A stretch of 61,062 nt of DNA from contig CAMDHJ010000004.1 of NCBI GenBank assembly GCA_945897865.1, positions 1 through 61,062 on the forward strand, written 5' to 3'. The stretch's first letter is position 1, and each line of letters opens with the position of its first letter. Below, in pieces: positions 26,389-35,109 of the stretch. Origin of the DNA: Tepidiphilus sp. J10. GTDB lineage: Bacteria > Pseudomonadota > Gammaproteobacteria > Burkholderiales > Thiobacillaceae. The notes under the pieces were generated by a model. The model was not told the origin of the DNA, did no database searches, and was given only the letters and a program-made list of their open reading frames with translations. The position numbers and the translations under genes were made by a program.

Positions 26389-26415
26389 AAAAACGGCCCG
26401 ATTCGGGCCGTTTTT
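26389..26415. terminator. Bidirectional terminator between fisR and cynS
   Basis: An 8-bp stem (ACGGCCCG 26393-26400, CGGGCCGT 26404-26411) with loop ATT is flanked by A-rich and T-rich tails, so it can end transcription of both convergent genes. Confidence 0.9.
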
Positions 26416-26446
26416 CCTGCATCACCAGACCGCTGGCTTGCCGCGC

Positions 26447-26890
26447 TCAATACCGCTTGTAAGGCAAGAACTTGCCGTTCAGCACGATGTTGACGCGATC
26501 GCCTTTCGGATCTTCGACGCGCTGGATGTCCATTGAGAAGTCGATCGCGCTCATGATGCCGTCACCGAATTCTTCATGGATCAGCGATTTGATCGTGGTG
26601 CCGTAGACTTGGATCAGTTCGTAAAAGCGATAGATCAGCGGATCGGTCGGCACCGCGCTGGGCAGCGAGCCCTTGTACGGCACGACCTGCAGTTGCACGA
26701 CAGCGGCTTCCGGCAGATCAAGCAATTTGCCGATGGCGGCGGCTTCTTCGGCGCTGAAGGTCATCTGTCCCATGCAGCCGGCGGTGGTCCATTCCTTGCT
26801 CTGGCCGACGGCGTTGGCGATGTCTTCCCACTTGATGCCCTTGGCCAGTTTCTGGGTGATGATCAGTTCGGTCACTTCGTTGCGGTTCAT
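26447..26890 (-). CDS. cynS: Cyanate hydratase (cyanase)
   Basis: Cyanase converts cyanate plus bicarbonate to carbamate and CO2, with carbamate then giving ammonia. The 147-residue protein has the N-terminal HTH-like domain and the catalytic residues Arg88, Glu91 (LIYRFYELIQVYG) and Ser114 (IMSAIDFSM), equivalent to Arg96, Glu99 and Ser122 of the E. coli enzyme. The start at 26890 follows GGAG with appropriate spacing. It is the last gene of the transporter operon, giving an order cynA-cynB-cynD-cynS as in cyanobacteria. Confidence 0.97.
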   Translation of the reverse strand: MNRNEVTELIITQKLAKGIKWEDIANAVGQSKEWTTAGCMGQMTFSAEEAAAIGKLLDLPEAAVVQLQVVPYKGSLPSAVPTDPLIYRFYELIQVYGTTIKSLIHEEFGDGIMSAIDFSMDIQRVEDPKGDRVNIVLNGKFLPYKRY

Positions 26891-26913
26891 GCTGTTTCTC
26901 CTTGATGAAATAG

Positions 26914-27843
26914 TCAGGCGGCCACAGGCATGGCCGGTTGATGCAGATGGCGCACGCGCGCGTCCTGGTCGGGCAGTACATCGGTATCCGGTTCCAGGCC
27001 CGGCCGCACGTGCGGCGGATGCTTCGGGTCGTAGTCGGCGGGCACGTTGTTGCGGAATTCCTTCGAACGCGTCACCAGGAAATCGACCAGATGGTTGCGG
27101 ATGCGGTAGTAGTGCGGATGCTTGTGGACGTCGTGGCGGCTGCGGTCGCGCGGCAGCGTGTTGACCACGATCTCGGCGATCTTGGCGTGCGGTCCGTTGG
27201 TCATCAGCACGATCTTGTCGGCGAGCAGAATCGCTTCGTCAACGTCATGCGTGATCATGAACACGGTCTGGTGCGTTTCCGCGCAGATGCTCACCAGTTC
27301 ATCCTGAATCACGCCGCGGGTCAGCGCGTCGAGCGCGCCGAACGGCTCATCCATCAGCAGCATCTTGGGCTGGATGGCAAAGGCGCGGGCGATACCGACA
27401 CGCTGCTTCATGCCGCCGGAGAGCTCGGCCGGCTTCTTGTCCTCGGCGCCGGTCAGATGCACCAGATCAATGTATTTCTGGGCTTGCCCCTTCCACTGTT
27501 CGCGGCTGTATTCCGGCCAGCGGGATTTCACCGCGAAAACGATGTTCTGCATCACCGTCAGCCAGGGCATCAGCGCATGGCTCTGAAACACCACGCCGCG
27601 ATCCAGGCTGGGACCGGAAACTTCGCGCTCATCCATGATCACACTGCCGCGAGTGGCTTCATCGAGACCGGCCAGCACGTTGAGGATGGAGGATTTGCCG
27701 CAGCCGGAATGGCCGATGATGCAGACGAACTCGCCCTTGGCAATCTGGAAGTGGATGTTCTCAAATACCGTCAGCGGCTCGCCGCCGCGCATCGACGGGA
27801 ACACCTTGGCAAGGGATTCGATCTTGAGGAAAGCATTATTCAT
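26914..27843 (-). CDS. cynD: ABC transporter ATP-binding protein, cyanate/nitrate type
   Basis: This is the nucleotide-binding subunit of a NrtD/CynD/SsuB-type importer. Walker A is GHSGCGKSS, the signature [16 protein letters not shown], Walker [10 protein letters not shown] and the switch His lies in [11 protein letters not shown]-terminal extension of about 60 residues ([22 protein letters not shown] ... [13 protein letters not shown]) resembles that of NrtD/CynD proteins. It lies 23 nt upstream of cynS and 12 nt after the permease. The substrate is inferred from cyanase linkage, and nitrate, nitrite or bicarbonate transporters share this family. Confidence 0.9.
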   Translation of the reverse strand: MNNAFLKIESLAKVFPSMRGGEPLTVFENIHFQIAKGEFVCIIGHSGCGKSSILNVLAGLDEATRGSVIMDEREVSGPSLDRGVVFQSHALMPWLTVMQNIVFAVKSRWPEYSREQWKGQAQKYIDLVHLTGAEDKKPAELSGGMKQRVGIARAFAIQPKMLLMDEPFGALDALTRGVIQDELVSICAETHQTVFMITHDVDEAILLADKIVLMTNGPHAKIAEIVVNTLPRDRSRHDVHKHPHYYRIRNHLVDFLVTRSKEFRNNVPADYDPKHPPHVRPGLEPDTDVLPDQDARVRHLHQPAMPVAA

Positions 27844-27855
27844 GTTCTTACTCCA

Positions 27856-28707
27856 TCACTCGCGATACGCCACCAGCCGGGACACCCAGCCGAACATCAG
27901 GTCGAGCACCATGCCGACGACGCCGATGGACAAAATCGCGAAGATCACGTTGTTCAAAGACAGGTTGTTCCACTCGTTCCAGACGAAGTAGCCGATACCG
28001 GTGCCACCCACCAGCATTTCCGCCGCGACGATGACCAGCCAGGCGATGCCCATCGAGATCCGCATGCCGGTCAGAATGGTCGGCGCGGCAGCCGGCAGAA
28101 TCACCTGAAAAGCCTTGCGCAACGGGCTGACTTCCAGCGTCAGCGCGACGTTGAGCCATTCCCGCTTGACCGAGGCGACACCGTGCGCGGTATTGATCAG
28201 CATCGGCCACAGCGAGCAGATGAAGATCACGAAGATTGCCGACAGCGACGAATCCTTGATGGTGTAAAGCGCCAGCGGCATCCAAGCCAGCGGCGAGATC
28301 GGCTTCATCACTTGGATGAAGGGATCGAGCGCGCCGCGCATCACCGGCGACATGCCGATGACGAAACCGAGCGGAATCGCCACTGCCGCCGCCAGGAAGA
28401 AGCCGGCCAGCACCCGCGCCAGCGAAAAGCCGAGCTGAATGCCGATGCCCTTGTCGTTCGGCCCGTTGTCATAGAACGGATCGGACAGCTTCTCCCACAC
28501 CGTCACCGCGATATCAGCCGGGCCGGGCATGCCGGCCTTGGGCGCGGCTGCGGCGCCCATGCCCATCATCGCGGCATATTCATCGCTCATGCCGGCCGGC
28601 GCGCCACTGGATTTTTCCGGCAGCGCAGCGAGATGCCAGACGGACAACAGCACCACCAGAATCAGCAGCGACACCGCCGAAGATCGAACCCAGAGCGACT
28701 TGGCCAT
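27856..28707 (-). CDS. cynB: ABC transporter permease, cyanate/nitrate type
   Basis: Inner-membrane permease of the NrtB/CynB/TauC family, 283 residues. It has an N-terminal helix (AVSLLILVVLLSVWHLAAL), then several membrane segments. The cytoplasmic EAA-like loop appears as LEVSPLRKAFQVILPAAAPTILTGMRISMGIAW, which docks onto the ATPase. It starts 3 nt after the binding-protein stop. It acts with the products of the genes on either side. Confidence 0.92.
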   Translation of the reverse strand: MAKSLWVRSSAVSLLILVVLLSVWHLAALPEKSSGAPAGMSDEYAAMMGMGAAAAPKAGMPGPADIAVTVWEKLSDPFYDNGPNDKGIGIQLGFSLARVLAGFFLAAAVAIPLGFVIGMSPVMRGALDPFIQVMKPISPLAWMPLALYTIKDSSLSAIFVIFICSLWPMLINTAHGVASVKREWLNVALTLEVSPLRKAFQVILPAAAPTILTGMRISMGIAWLVIVAAEMLVGGTGIGYFVWNEWNNLSLNNVIFAILSIGVVGMVLDLMFGWVSRLVAYRE

Positions 28708-28710
28708 GAT

Positions 28711-30075
28711 TTACCCCTTCTTGATCTTGAACGACTTCAGGTAAGCCTCGGGCTTGGACGGATCGAACACCTTGCCCATGATGGTGTGCTTGGCATAGTT
28801 CGACGGCGGCGCCTTGTAGCCCATTTCCGCCATGCGTTTGCGCGCATCGGTGGCCAGGAAAACCTGTTCGGCGATCTGCTTGTAGTTCACATCACCCTTG
28901 ATGTAGCCCCAGCGTTTCATCTGGGTCAGCATCCAGACCGCCATCGACTGCCACGGGAAGGGATCGAAATCGACCCGGTCCGGCACATTCTTGATGTTGC
29001 CGAGGCCGTCGGCATAGCGGCCGGTCATCACCTGTTCCAGCACGATTTCCGGCTGGTTCAGGTAGTTGGCCGGCGCAATCGCCTTGATGATCGCCGGCCG
29101 GTTCTCCGCCTTGTGGGCGTATTCGGTAGCCAGCGCGATGGAACGGAACAAGGCGGCGAAGGTGTTCGGGTTTTCTTTAGCGAAATTTTCCGAAACCCCG
29201 AAAGCACAGCACGGGTGGCCGTCCCAGATATCACGTGACAGCGTGTGGATGAAGCCAACGCCCTCGAACACCGCGCGCTGGTTGAACGGCTCCGGCCCGA
29301 GGAAGCCATCGATGTTGCCGGCGCGCAGGTTCGCCACCATGTCTGGCGGCGGCATGATGCGCAACTCGACATCCTGATCCGGATCGATGCCATGCTCGGC
29401 CAGGAAATAACGCAGCAGCAGGTTGTGGATGGAGTAGTCGAACGGCAGGCCGAACTTCATGCCTTTCCAGCTCTTCGGGTCCATCTTGTCCTTGTGCTTG
29501 ATGTGCATCGTGATCGCCTGGCCATTGATGTTCTCGATCGCAGCTACGTCGGTCGGCGTCGCCTGCGAACCCAGGCCCAGGCTCATCGCCAGCGGCATCG
29601 GCGACAACATGTGGGAAGCGTCGTATTCCTTGTTGATCACCTTGTCGCGCACCACCGCCCAGCCGGCGGTTTTTTGCAAAGTCACGTTCAAACCCTGCTT
29701 GGCGTAGAAGCCCATCGGCCCCGCCATGATGATCGGCGTCGCGCAGGTAATTGGGATGAAGCCGATCTTCAGGTCTTTCTTCTCCAGCGGACCGGGTTCA
29801 GCTGCCATCGCGGTGGCGGCGGAGAGCGGGAACAGCGTCGACAGCGCGGCGTACGCAGTACCGGCACCGACGGCTTGCAGGAAGGCGCGGCGCGTGCTGT
29901 CTTGCGGGAAGATCGCGCGCATCAGCGTCGATTGCACAACACGTTCCATCACCGCATCTTCGCCGCTCGGCGCCACCGCCTTGTCATGTTCAGCCTGATT
30001 CTTGTGGTGACCGCAGGTGCAACCGCCACGGTTCAGTTTGATCTGGGAATTGAAGGGATTATCGAAGCCGGACAT
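28711..30075 (-). CDS. cynA: CmpA/NrtA-family substrate-binding protein (cyanate/nitrate type), Tat-exported
   Basis: The binding protein of the importer, 454 residues. A twin-arginine signal (DSTRRAFLQAVGAGTAYAALS) starts near residue 61, after an unusual N-terminal extension containing GGCTCGHHKNQAEHD, which has two cysteines and a His pair. The ATG at 30075 has GGAG 7 nt upstream, so the extension appears real. Mature-domain marks include KIGFIPITCATPIIMAGPMGFYAKQGL and GNIDGFLGPEPFNQRAV. It heads the cyn operon below a possible sigma-54 promoter. Cyanate specificity is inferred from cynS. Confidence 0.9.
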   Translation of the reverse strand: MSGFDNPFNSQIKLNRGGCTCGHHKNQAEHDKAVAPSGEDAVMERVVQSTLMRAIFPQDSTRRAFLQAVGAGTAYAALSTLFPLSAATAMAAEPGPLEKKDLKIGFIPITCATPIIMAGPMGFYAKQGLNVTLQKTAGWAVVRDKVINKEYDASHMLSPMPLAMSLGLGSQATPTDVAAIENINGQAITMHIKHKDKMDPKSWKGMKFGLPFDYSIHNLLLRYFLAEHGIDPDQDVELRIMPPPDMVANLRAGNIDGFLGPEPFNQRAVFEGVGFIHTLSRDIWDGHPCCAFGVSENFAKENPNTFAALFRSIALATEYAHKAENRPAIIKAIAPANYLNQPEIVLEQVMTGRYADGLGNIKNVPDRVDFDPFPWQSMAVWMLTQMKRWGYIKGDVNYKQIAEQVFLATDARKRMAEMGYKAPPSNYAKHTIMGKVFDPSKPEAYLKSFKIKKG

Positions 30076-30117
30076 TTTGTTACTCCAATCGAACAGGGTT
30101 CAGGTGTTCAATCAAGA

Positions 30118-30133
30118 GCAGCAATCATGCCAA
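30118..30133 (-). promoter_or_regulatory. Possible sigma-54 promoter of the cyn operon
   Basis: TTGGCATGATTGCTGC on the minus strand keeps GG and GC at -24/-12 spacing, with one mismatch in each half of TGGCAC-N5-TTGC. It ends about 40 nt before the cynA ATG. Nitrogen-source genes are often sigma-54/NtrC dependent, but no convincing NtrC box was found. Confidence 0.45.
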
Positions 30134-30150
30134 CTCGATAAATTGTTCAA

Positions 30151-30166
30151 TATTTGTCAACAAATA
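30151..30166. promoter_or_regulatory. Inverted repeat upstream of cynA, possible operator
   Basis: TATTTGTCAACAAATA is a perfect 7-bp inverted repeat with a 2-nt spacer, 76 bp upstream of cynA and 18 bp beyond the possible -24 element. It has the size of a dimeric regulator site; the regulator is unknown. Confidence 0.45.
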
Positions 30167-30646
30167 CGAACAGACCTGCGTGTCGTTACGGCATGAGAAA
30201 GCCGGCAAACAGGCCATACAGACCACACAGGGGACAGCTGCCTATATCAAAAGTCATACTGACAGCCATAGCCGGGACATCACATCGACGGGTCTTGCAC
30301 AATAACCTGACAATCACGCACCAATACAGAACAAGACAGTGCATTCATCACTGTCTGTGGGATTTGGATGGCTAACTTTGACTGGAAATAGTCAAAAAAA
30401 CACCCGTTCACAACCGGTTCAAAGTGCGGAGCCTGCCTTTGGTGGCGGGCTTTTCTGCACAAAAATCCAGCGCGCCATAAACTGGTGCGTCGGTACTTCT
30501 TATAGGATTATCAGCATCCGGCGTGCCGGCGAAAGATGATCGCGGCAAAACAATCATGCACACACATTGATAACAATTTGTCATACAGCCCATTCTCATA
30601 TCGAGTAACGGCTTCTATCCGACCGCGTTAGTCGGCACTGGCACAC
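30167..30646. other. Intergenic region between cynA and the histidine kinase gene
   Basis: About 480 bp with lower GC than its neighbours. Short open frames exist but none has a ribosome site or a family-like product. A GCC...GGC hairpin-like stretch near 30430-30452 is not followed by a clear T-run. The region probably contains distal cyn control sequences and the 3' end of the kinase transcript. Confidence 0.5.
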
Positions 30647-32026
30647 CTAGGTTGAAACGGGCAATTCCACGCTGACGGCCAAACCCTGAAGATCCAGTCC
30701 GGGACCAAACGCCACCCGACCATGGTAGTGCTCGACGATACGCAACACGATCGACAAACCGAGACCGACGCCGCTGGCATCGGCTTGATTCAGCCGGTTG
30801 AAACGTTGCCCCAGCGCCGCCCGTTGCGCCGCCGGCACACCCGGCCCACTGTCCGCCACCAGCATGCTGACCCGCTCTCCCTGCAAGGCGACGCTGATTT
30901 CGACCCGGCCACCGCGCGGCGTGTAACGCAGCGCATTGTCAAGCAGGTTGCGAATCAGAATGCGGAGTACTTCCGTATCCGCTCTCAGGGGCGCGCTCAA
31001 TGCATGCAGCGACAGGTCAATCTGTTTCTGGATCGCTCTCGGGCCCAGGTCCTGACATAGCTCGCGCACCAACACCGCCAGATCCGTCATGGTTTCGCTG
31101 GACTTCAGCGCAACATCAAGCCGGCTCAGCGTGAGCAACTGATTCACCAGCCTGGCCAGACGATCCGCCGAAACGGCCGCCTGCTGCTGCGCCAGCATGC
31201 GTGTTTGCTTGTCCCCCGCCAAGCGCAGCGCGTCGAGCTGGGCGCGCAAGGCCGCAATCGGCGTGCGCAGCTCATGTGCGGCATCTCCGGTAAAGCGCCG
31301 TTCCGATTCCATCGCAATATGCAAACGCATCAACAACGCGTTCAGCGCTTCGATCAACGGCATCAGTTCGTTTGGCACCGCATCGAACGACAGCGGCGTC
31401 AGATGACTCGATTCGCGCGATGACACTTCCGCCGTCAGCCTGCGGATCGGCGCCAGACTGTAGTAGATCAGGCCGACCATACTCAGTATGCCCAGCGGTA
31501 GAACAAGCAGATAGGGTCGTATGTTGCTGTGTGCGATACCTTCCACCATTTCCTGCCGATCCAGCAGATCCTGCCCGGCGATGACGCGATAGACCCCATC
31601 GGCCGAAGTCCTGGCCAGAATCCGGAAATTCCGTCCGGCAAAGGCATCGTCGCTGTAGCCGTCTCTCAGTTCGAAAGCGCGGCCGCTCTCCATATCGCCG
31701 GAGCGCAGAATCAAGCGAGGGAAGGGACGTGGATCGCTCGATACATGGGCACTGGCGGACGGCGGTGGCTGCTTGAGTTGCCAGATCTGGAAGGTGGTGT
31801 AGCTGTGGTCCGAATGCACTCCGGTACCGATATCGCCAATGCCACGACCTTCATTGATGCGACTCAGGAACAGCAGGCTCTGCACCAGTTGCGCCAGATG
31901 CGCATCAAGGATTTCATCCGCTTCGAGAATGGCGGCACGATAGCTGCCGACCGCAGCAAACAGGCCACAGGCGAGCAGCACGGCAATTGCCGCCGAGATC
32001 AACCTGGCCTGCAGCGATTTGAACAT
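30647..32026 (-). CDS. Sensor histidine kinase, QseC/PmrB/TctE-like
   Basis: Classical OmpR-class kinase of 459 residues. An N-terminal membrane helix (LISAAIAVLLACGLFAAVGS), a periplasmic domain of about 130 residues (EADEILDAHLAQLVQSLLFLS), a second helix (YLLVLPLGILSMVGLIYYSL), a HAMP-like linker, HisKA with His in DAAHELRTPIAALRAQLDAL, and HATPase motifs NLLDNALRYTPRGG, DSGPGVP and GVGLGLSIV. It follows its response regulator by 6 nt. The signal may be cationic compounds or a redox state, but this is not visible in sequence. Confidence 0.92.
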   Translation of the reverse strand: MFKSLQARLISAAIAVLLACGLFAAVGSYRAAILEADEILDAHLAQLVQSLLFLSRINEGRGIGDIGTGVHSDHSYTTFQIWQLKQPPPSASAHVSSDPRPFPRLILRSGDMESGRAFELRDGYSDDAFAGRNFRILARTSADGVYRVIAGQDLLDRQEMVEGIAHSNIRPYLLVLPLGILSMVGLIYYSLAPIRRLTAEVSSRESSHLTPLSFDAVPNELMPLIEALNALLMRLHIAMESERRFTGDAAHELRTPIAALRAQLDALRLAGDKQTRMLAQQQAAVSADRLARLVNQLLTLSRLDVALKSSETMTDLAVLVRELCQDLGPRAIQKQIDLSLHALSAPLRADTEVLRILIRNLLDNALRYTPRGGRVEISVALQGERVSMLVADSGPGVPAAQRAALGQRFNRLNQADASGVGLGLSIVLRIVEHYHGRVAFGPGLDLQGLAVSVELPVST

Positions 32027-32032
32027 CGCGGT

Positions 32033-32689
32033 TCAGGTTTCCATCATGTAACCAATGCCACGCAAGGTGACGATGCGGCTGCTCCCCAGCTTGCGGCGCA
32101 GATGATGGATATGGACCTCCACCGTATTGCTTTCCGCGCCCTCCCCCCAGCCATACAACGTGGCCTCAAGCTGCGACTTGGACAGCACGCGACCCAGATT
32201 CGACATCAGCTTCTCCAGCAAGGCGAACTCTCGCCCGGTCAAGTTGACCGGCATGCCGGACACCCTTACCCGGTGTGCTTGCGGGTCCAGTTCAATCTCG
32301 CCGGCGATCAGACATTTGTGCATCTGGCCCTGGGCGCGCCGGATCAACGCATGCAGGCGTGCGGCCAGTTCTTCCATATCGACTGGCTTGATCACATAGT
32401 CATCGGCCCCCGCCTTGAAGCCGGCCAATTTGTCACTTTTCCCATCACGCGCGGTCAGGATCAGTACCGGCAGCGTCCGCTGTTGCTGACGTAGACGCTG
32501 CAACAACGAGATGCCGTCTTCGCCCGGCAACCCGATATCCAGCACGGCCGCCGCATAGTCTTCACTGCACAGCGCGGGCCAAGCCAGGCTGGCCTCTTGA
32601 ACCCAGTCGGGCGCAAAGCCGAGCGAGCACAGCCCGCTGCGGAGGCCGTCGCCCAGGAGTGGGTCGTCTTCGATGATCAGGATACGCAT
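32033..32689 (-). CDS. OmpR-family response regulator, QseB/PmrA-like
   Basis: The 218-residue regulator has a receiver domain with acidic residues EDD, acceptor Asp in AAVLDIGLPG and Lys in DDYVIKPVD. A winged-helix DNA-binding domain follows (LTGREFALLEKLMSNLGRVLSKSQLEATLYGW, SNTVEVHIHHLRRKLG). The ATG at 32689 is preferred to a GTG at 32695. An array of four YTTAAG sites begins only 12 bp upstream, matching the PmrA-type recognition pattern CTTAAG-N5-CTTAAG, so it probably regulates its own operon and the divergent multiheme cytochrome. Confidence 0.93.
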   Translation of the reverse strand: MRILIIEDDPLLGDGLRSGLCSLGFAPDWVQEASLAWPALCSEDYAAAVLDIGLPGEDGISLLQRLRQQQRTLPVLILTARDGKSDKLAGFKAGADDYVIKPVDMEELAARLHALIRRAQGQMHKCLIAGEIELDPQAHRVRVSGMPVNLTGREFALLEKLMSNLGRVLSKSQLEATLYGWGEGAESNTVEVHIHHLRRKLGSSRIVTLRGIGYMMET

Positions 32690-32700
32690 GGGCACAGTGT

Positions 32701-32739
32701 CTTAAGGCGTTCTTAAGCTTGCCTTAAGACCTTGTTAAG
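32701..32739. promoter_or_regulatory. Array of four YTTAAG-like repeats with 11-bp period
   Basis: CTTAAG at 32701-32706, 32712-32717 and 32723-32728, and GTTAAG at 32734-32739, each separated by exactly 5 bp. PmrA/QseB-subfamily regulators bind two such hexamers with 5-bp spacing; here there are three consecutive pairs in the divergent promoter region. Confidence 0.85.
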
Positions 32740-32806
32740 AACAGGGGCTGATCATGGCGGCAACATGGAAGCGTTCCATGCCTTTATTCGGATCAAGGAG
32801 GAAGTC

Positions 32807-34954
32807 ATGCAGAGTATCTTCAATTTCAGGTGGCTCTTTTTGCCACTGCTTTTTCTGATCGGCGTGGTTTCCGCCGATGACGACAGAAGGACGTTATCTG
32901 TCACTCCATCAACACTGAGCGTCAAAGTTGGTGAACAGGCCTTTGCCAAAGTTGCCAATGCCAATGGCAGCGTCAAGGCCAAATCAGCCAATGAAAAAGT
33001 TGCCAGCGCAGAATTCACAGATGGCAAAGTGAAGGTCAAGGGCAAATCAGCCGGCAGCACAAAGATCAGCGTCACGGACAAAAAACGGACTGTCGAAGTC
33101 ATGGTACAGGTTGTCGCAACAGGCAACCCGCCGCCCAACCCGGGCTCAGGTCTTGCCATTTCACCGGGCAATCTGTTGTTGATTCCTGGCCAGAGTGGCG
33201 TCTTCAACATCAGCAACGCATCCGGGCGCGTCTCCATCACCAACCCCAACAGCAACATTGCCAGCGCCAGCCTGAGCGGCAACACCATCCAGGTGAAAGC
33301 CAAGGCGGTTGGCAACACCCAGATGACCGTGCGCGACAGCCGCAAGTCTGCTGTTGTGCTGATCACCGTACAGGCCGCCACCACGCCACCCGACGTTGGC
33401 TCTACGACAAGTGGTTACACCCTGCTGGCCTGGAACGATCTCGGCATGCACTGCATGGACGGCGACTACTCGGTGTTTGCCATCCTGCCGCCTTACAACA
33501 ACCTGCACGCACAACTGGTCAACAACACCTCCACCAAGGTGGTCACGCAGGGCGTAACGCTCACCTACGAAGCAACCGCCGATCCGGATTGGTCGGTCAA
33601 CAGCACTTCCTACAACAAGAGCAATTTCTGGCAGTTCGTCAAACCGCTGTTCGGCGTCGACCTGGCCACCGACACCGGGTTGACCGGCAACAAAACCCCG
33701 TCCTTCACGCCACAGACGATGGCCTTCAACACGGCAGACAAGATGTTCGTTGCCGACGGCATCCCCATCACACCCTACGACGACACCGGCAAGTTCAACC
33801 CGTATCCGCTGGTGAAGGTGGTGGCGCGTGACACGACCGGCAAGGTGTTGGCCCAGGCGCGTGTGGTGTTGCCCGTTTCCGACGAGATGAGCTGCGCCAG
33901 TTGCCACGCTTCCGGCTCCGCGAACGATGCCAAGCCGCAAGCCGGCTGGGTCAACCAGAGCAACAAGGAACGTGACTTCAAGATGAATGTGCTGCGCCTG
34001 CATGACCAAAAGCAGTTGGGTAAAGCGGCCTACACCAACGCCTTGCAGAGCATGGGCTATTCACCCACCGGGTTATTGGCTTCGGCAAATCAGGGCAATC
34101 CGGTTTTGTGTGCCGGTTGTCACGCTTCGAATGCGTTGCCAGGCACCGGCGTTGCCGGTCTGAAGCCGCTGACCGAAGTCATCCATGGTCACCATGCCAA
34201 GGTCAAGGATGCCAAGACCGGCATCTTGCTGGGCAATATCGACAACCGCAGCGCCTGTTATCAGTGCCATCCCGGCTCGGAAACCAAGTGTCTGCGCGGC
34301 GCCATGGGTAACGCCGTCGATGCGCAGGGCAAAGCCACCATGGATTGCCAGGCCTGCCACGGCACCATGTCAAACGTCGGCCGCAGTGGCCGGGTCGGCT
34401 GGCTGGATCAACCTGACTGCCAGGCCTGTCACCACGACGGCAAGCGGGAAACCTCGGCTGTCAGCAGTTCAGGTGTCTTGAAAAAATGGGTGGACACCCG
34501 TTACGCCAGCAATCCAAACACGCCGGCGTCCGGTTTCTCTCTCTTCCGCATGAGCCAGGGCCACGGTGGTTTGCAGTGCGAAGCCTGCCACGGCGCCACG
34601 CATGCCGAGTACCCCAGCTCGCATCAAAACGACAATCTGCAGTCCCTCGACGTTCAGGGCCGCACCGGCACCATCGGCGAATGTACGGCCTGTCACAAAA
34701 CCATGCCGGTCACCGCCACTGGCGGCCCACATGGCATGCATAGCGTGGGCAGCAGCTGGGTCAGCAAGCACGAAGACTATGCCGAGAAGAACGCCGCCGC
34801 TTGCGCCTACTGCCATGGCGCGGACTACCGGGGTAGCGCACTGTCCACGGTGAAGGCAGCCCGCAGTTTCAAAGCGGAAGGCAAGACGGTGAACTACGTG
34901 GCCGGGCAGAAAGTTGGTTGCTACGACTGCCACAACGGGCCGAAAGGTGACTGA
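32807..34954 (+). CDS. Exported nine-heme c-type cytochrome with two N-terminal Ig-like domains
   Basis: A signal peptide (FRWLFLPLLFLIGVVSA) is followed by two Big_2-like Ig domains (about residues 24-105: SVTPSTLSVKVGEQAFAKVA; and 111-193: ISPGNLLLIPGQSGVFNIS). A domain with the conserved LAWNDLGMHCMDGDYSVFAILPPYNN comes next, then nine CxxCH motifs (CASCH, CAGCH, CYQCH, CQACH twice, CEACH, CTACH, CAYCH, CYDCH). ATG at 32807 has AAGGAGG upstream. It is divergent from the two-component genes across the YTTAAG array and followed by a strong terminator. Probably a periplasmic or surface electron carrier. The partner oxidoreductase is not in the window. Confidence 0.9.
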   Translation: MQSIFNFRWLFLPLLFLIGVVSADDDRRTLSVTPSTLSVKVGEQAFAKVANANGSVKAKSANEKVASAEFTDGKVKVKGKSAGSTKISVTDKKRTVEVMVQVVATGNPPPNPGSGLAISPGNLLLIPGQSGVFNISNASGRVSITNPNSNIASASLSGNTIQVKAKAVGNTQMTVRDSRKSAVVLITVQAATTPPDVGSTTSGYTLLAWNDLGMHCMDGDYSVFAILPPYNNLHAQLVNNTSTKVVTQGVTLTYEATADPDWSVNSTSYNKSNFWQFVKPLFGVDLATDTGLTGNKTPSFTPQTMAFNTADKMFVADGIPITPYDDTGKFNPYPLVKVVARDTTGKVLAQARVVLPVSDEMSCASCHASGSANDAKPQAGWVNQSNKERDFKMNVLRLHDQKQLGKAAYTNALQSMGYSPTGLLASANQGNPVLCAGCHASNALPGTGVAGLKPLTEVIHGHHAKVKDAKTGILLGNIDNRSACYQCHPGSETKCLRGAMGNAVDAQGKATMDCQACHGTMSNVGRSGRVGWLDQPDCQACHHDGKRETSAVSSSGVLKKWVDTRYASNPNTPASGFSLFRMSQGHGGLQCEACHGATHAEYPSSHQNDNLQSLDVQGRTGTIGECTACHKTMPVTATGGPHGMHSVGSSWVSKHEDYAEKNAAACAYCHGADYRGSALSTVKAARSFKAEGKTVNYVAGQKVGCYDCHNGPKGD

Positions 34955-34989
34955 TCCGCACCTGTAACTGATCGTCAGTCTGTTTTTCG

Positions 34990-35021
34990 GGCCCGCAGTG
35001 CTGCACTGCGGGCCTTTTTTT
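34990..35021 (+). terminator. Strong Rho-independent terminator of the multiheme cytochrome
   Basis: A perfect 11-bp stem (GGCCCGCAGTG 34990-35000, CACTGCGGGCC 35004-35014) with loop CTG is followed by seven T residues. Confidence 0.95.
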
Positions 35022-35109
35022 GTCTATCAATTCCAGACAATTACCAGCAACCGAAGCAAAACTGTTTACACATTGTTATGATCCAGCGTCATCGCTCCCC
35101 GCCCCCATC

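Noticed and set aside
26938-29238. Very long (766-codon) plus-strand open frame opposite the cyn transporter genes
   Set aside because: It is a GC-driven shadow: the product is His/Arg/Asp-rich with no family pattern, and the minus strand has three clear ABC transporter genes with intact motifs.
30154-30539. Short plus-strand frames between cynA and the kinase gene
   Set aside because: No ribosome sites, no domain-like sequence, biased toward rare residues.
35020-35109. Extended N-terminus of the NifA-like activator from a TTG at 35020
   Set aside because: The start would sit in the T-run of the preceding terminator and the added residues show no conservation-like pattern.
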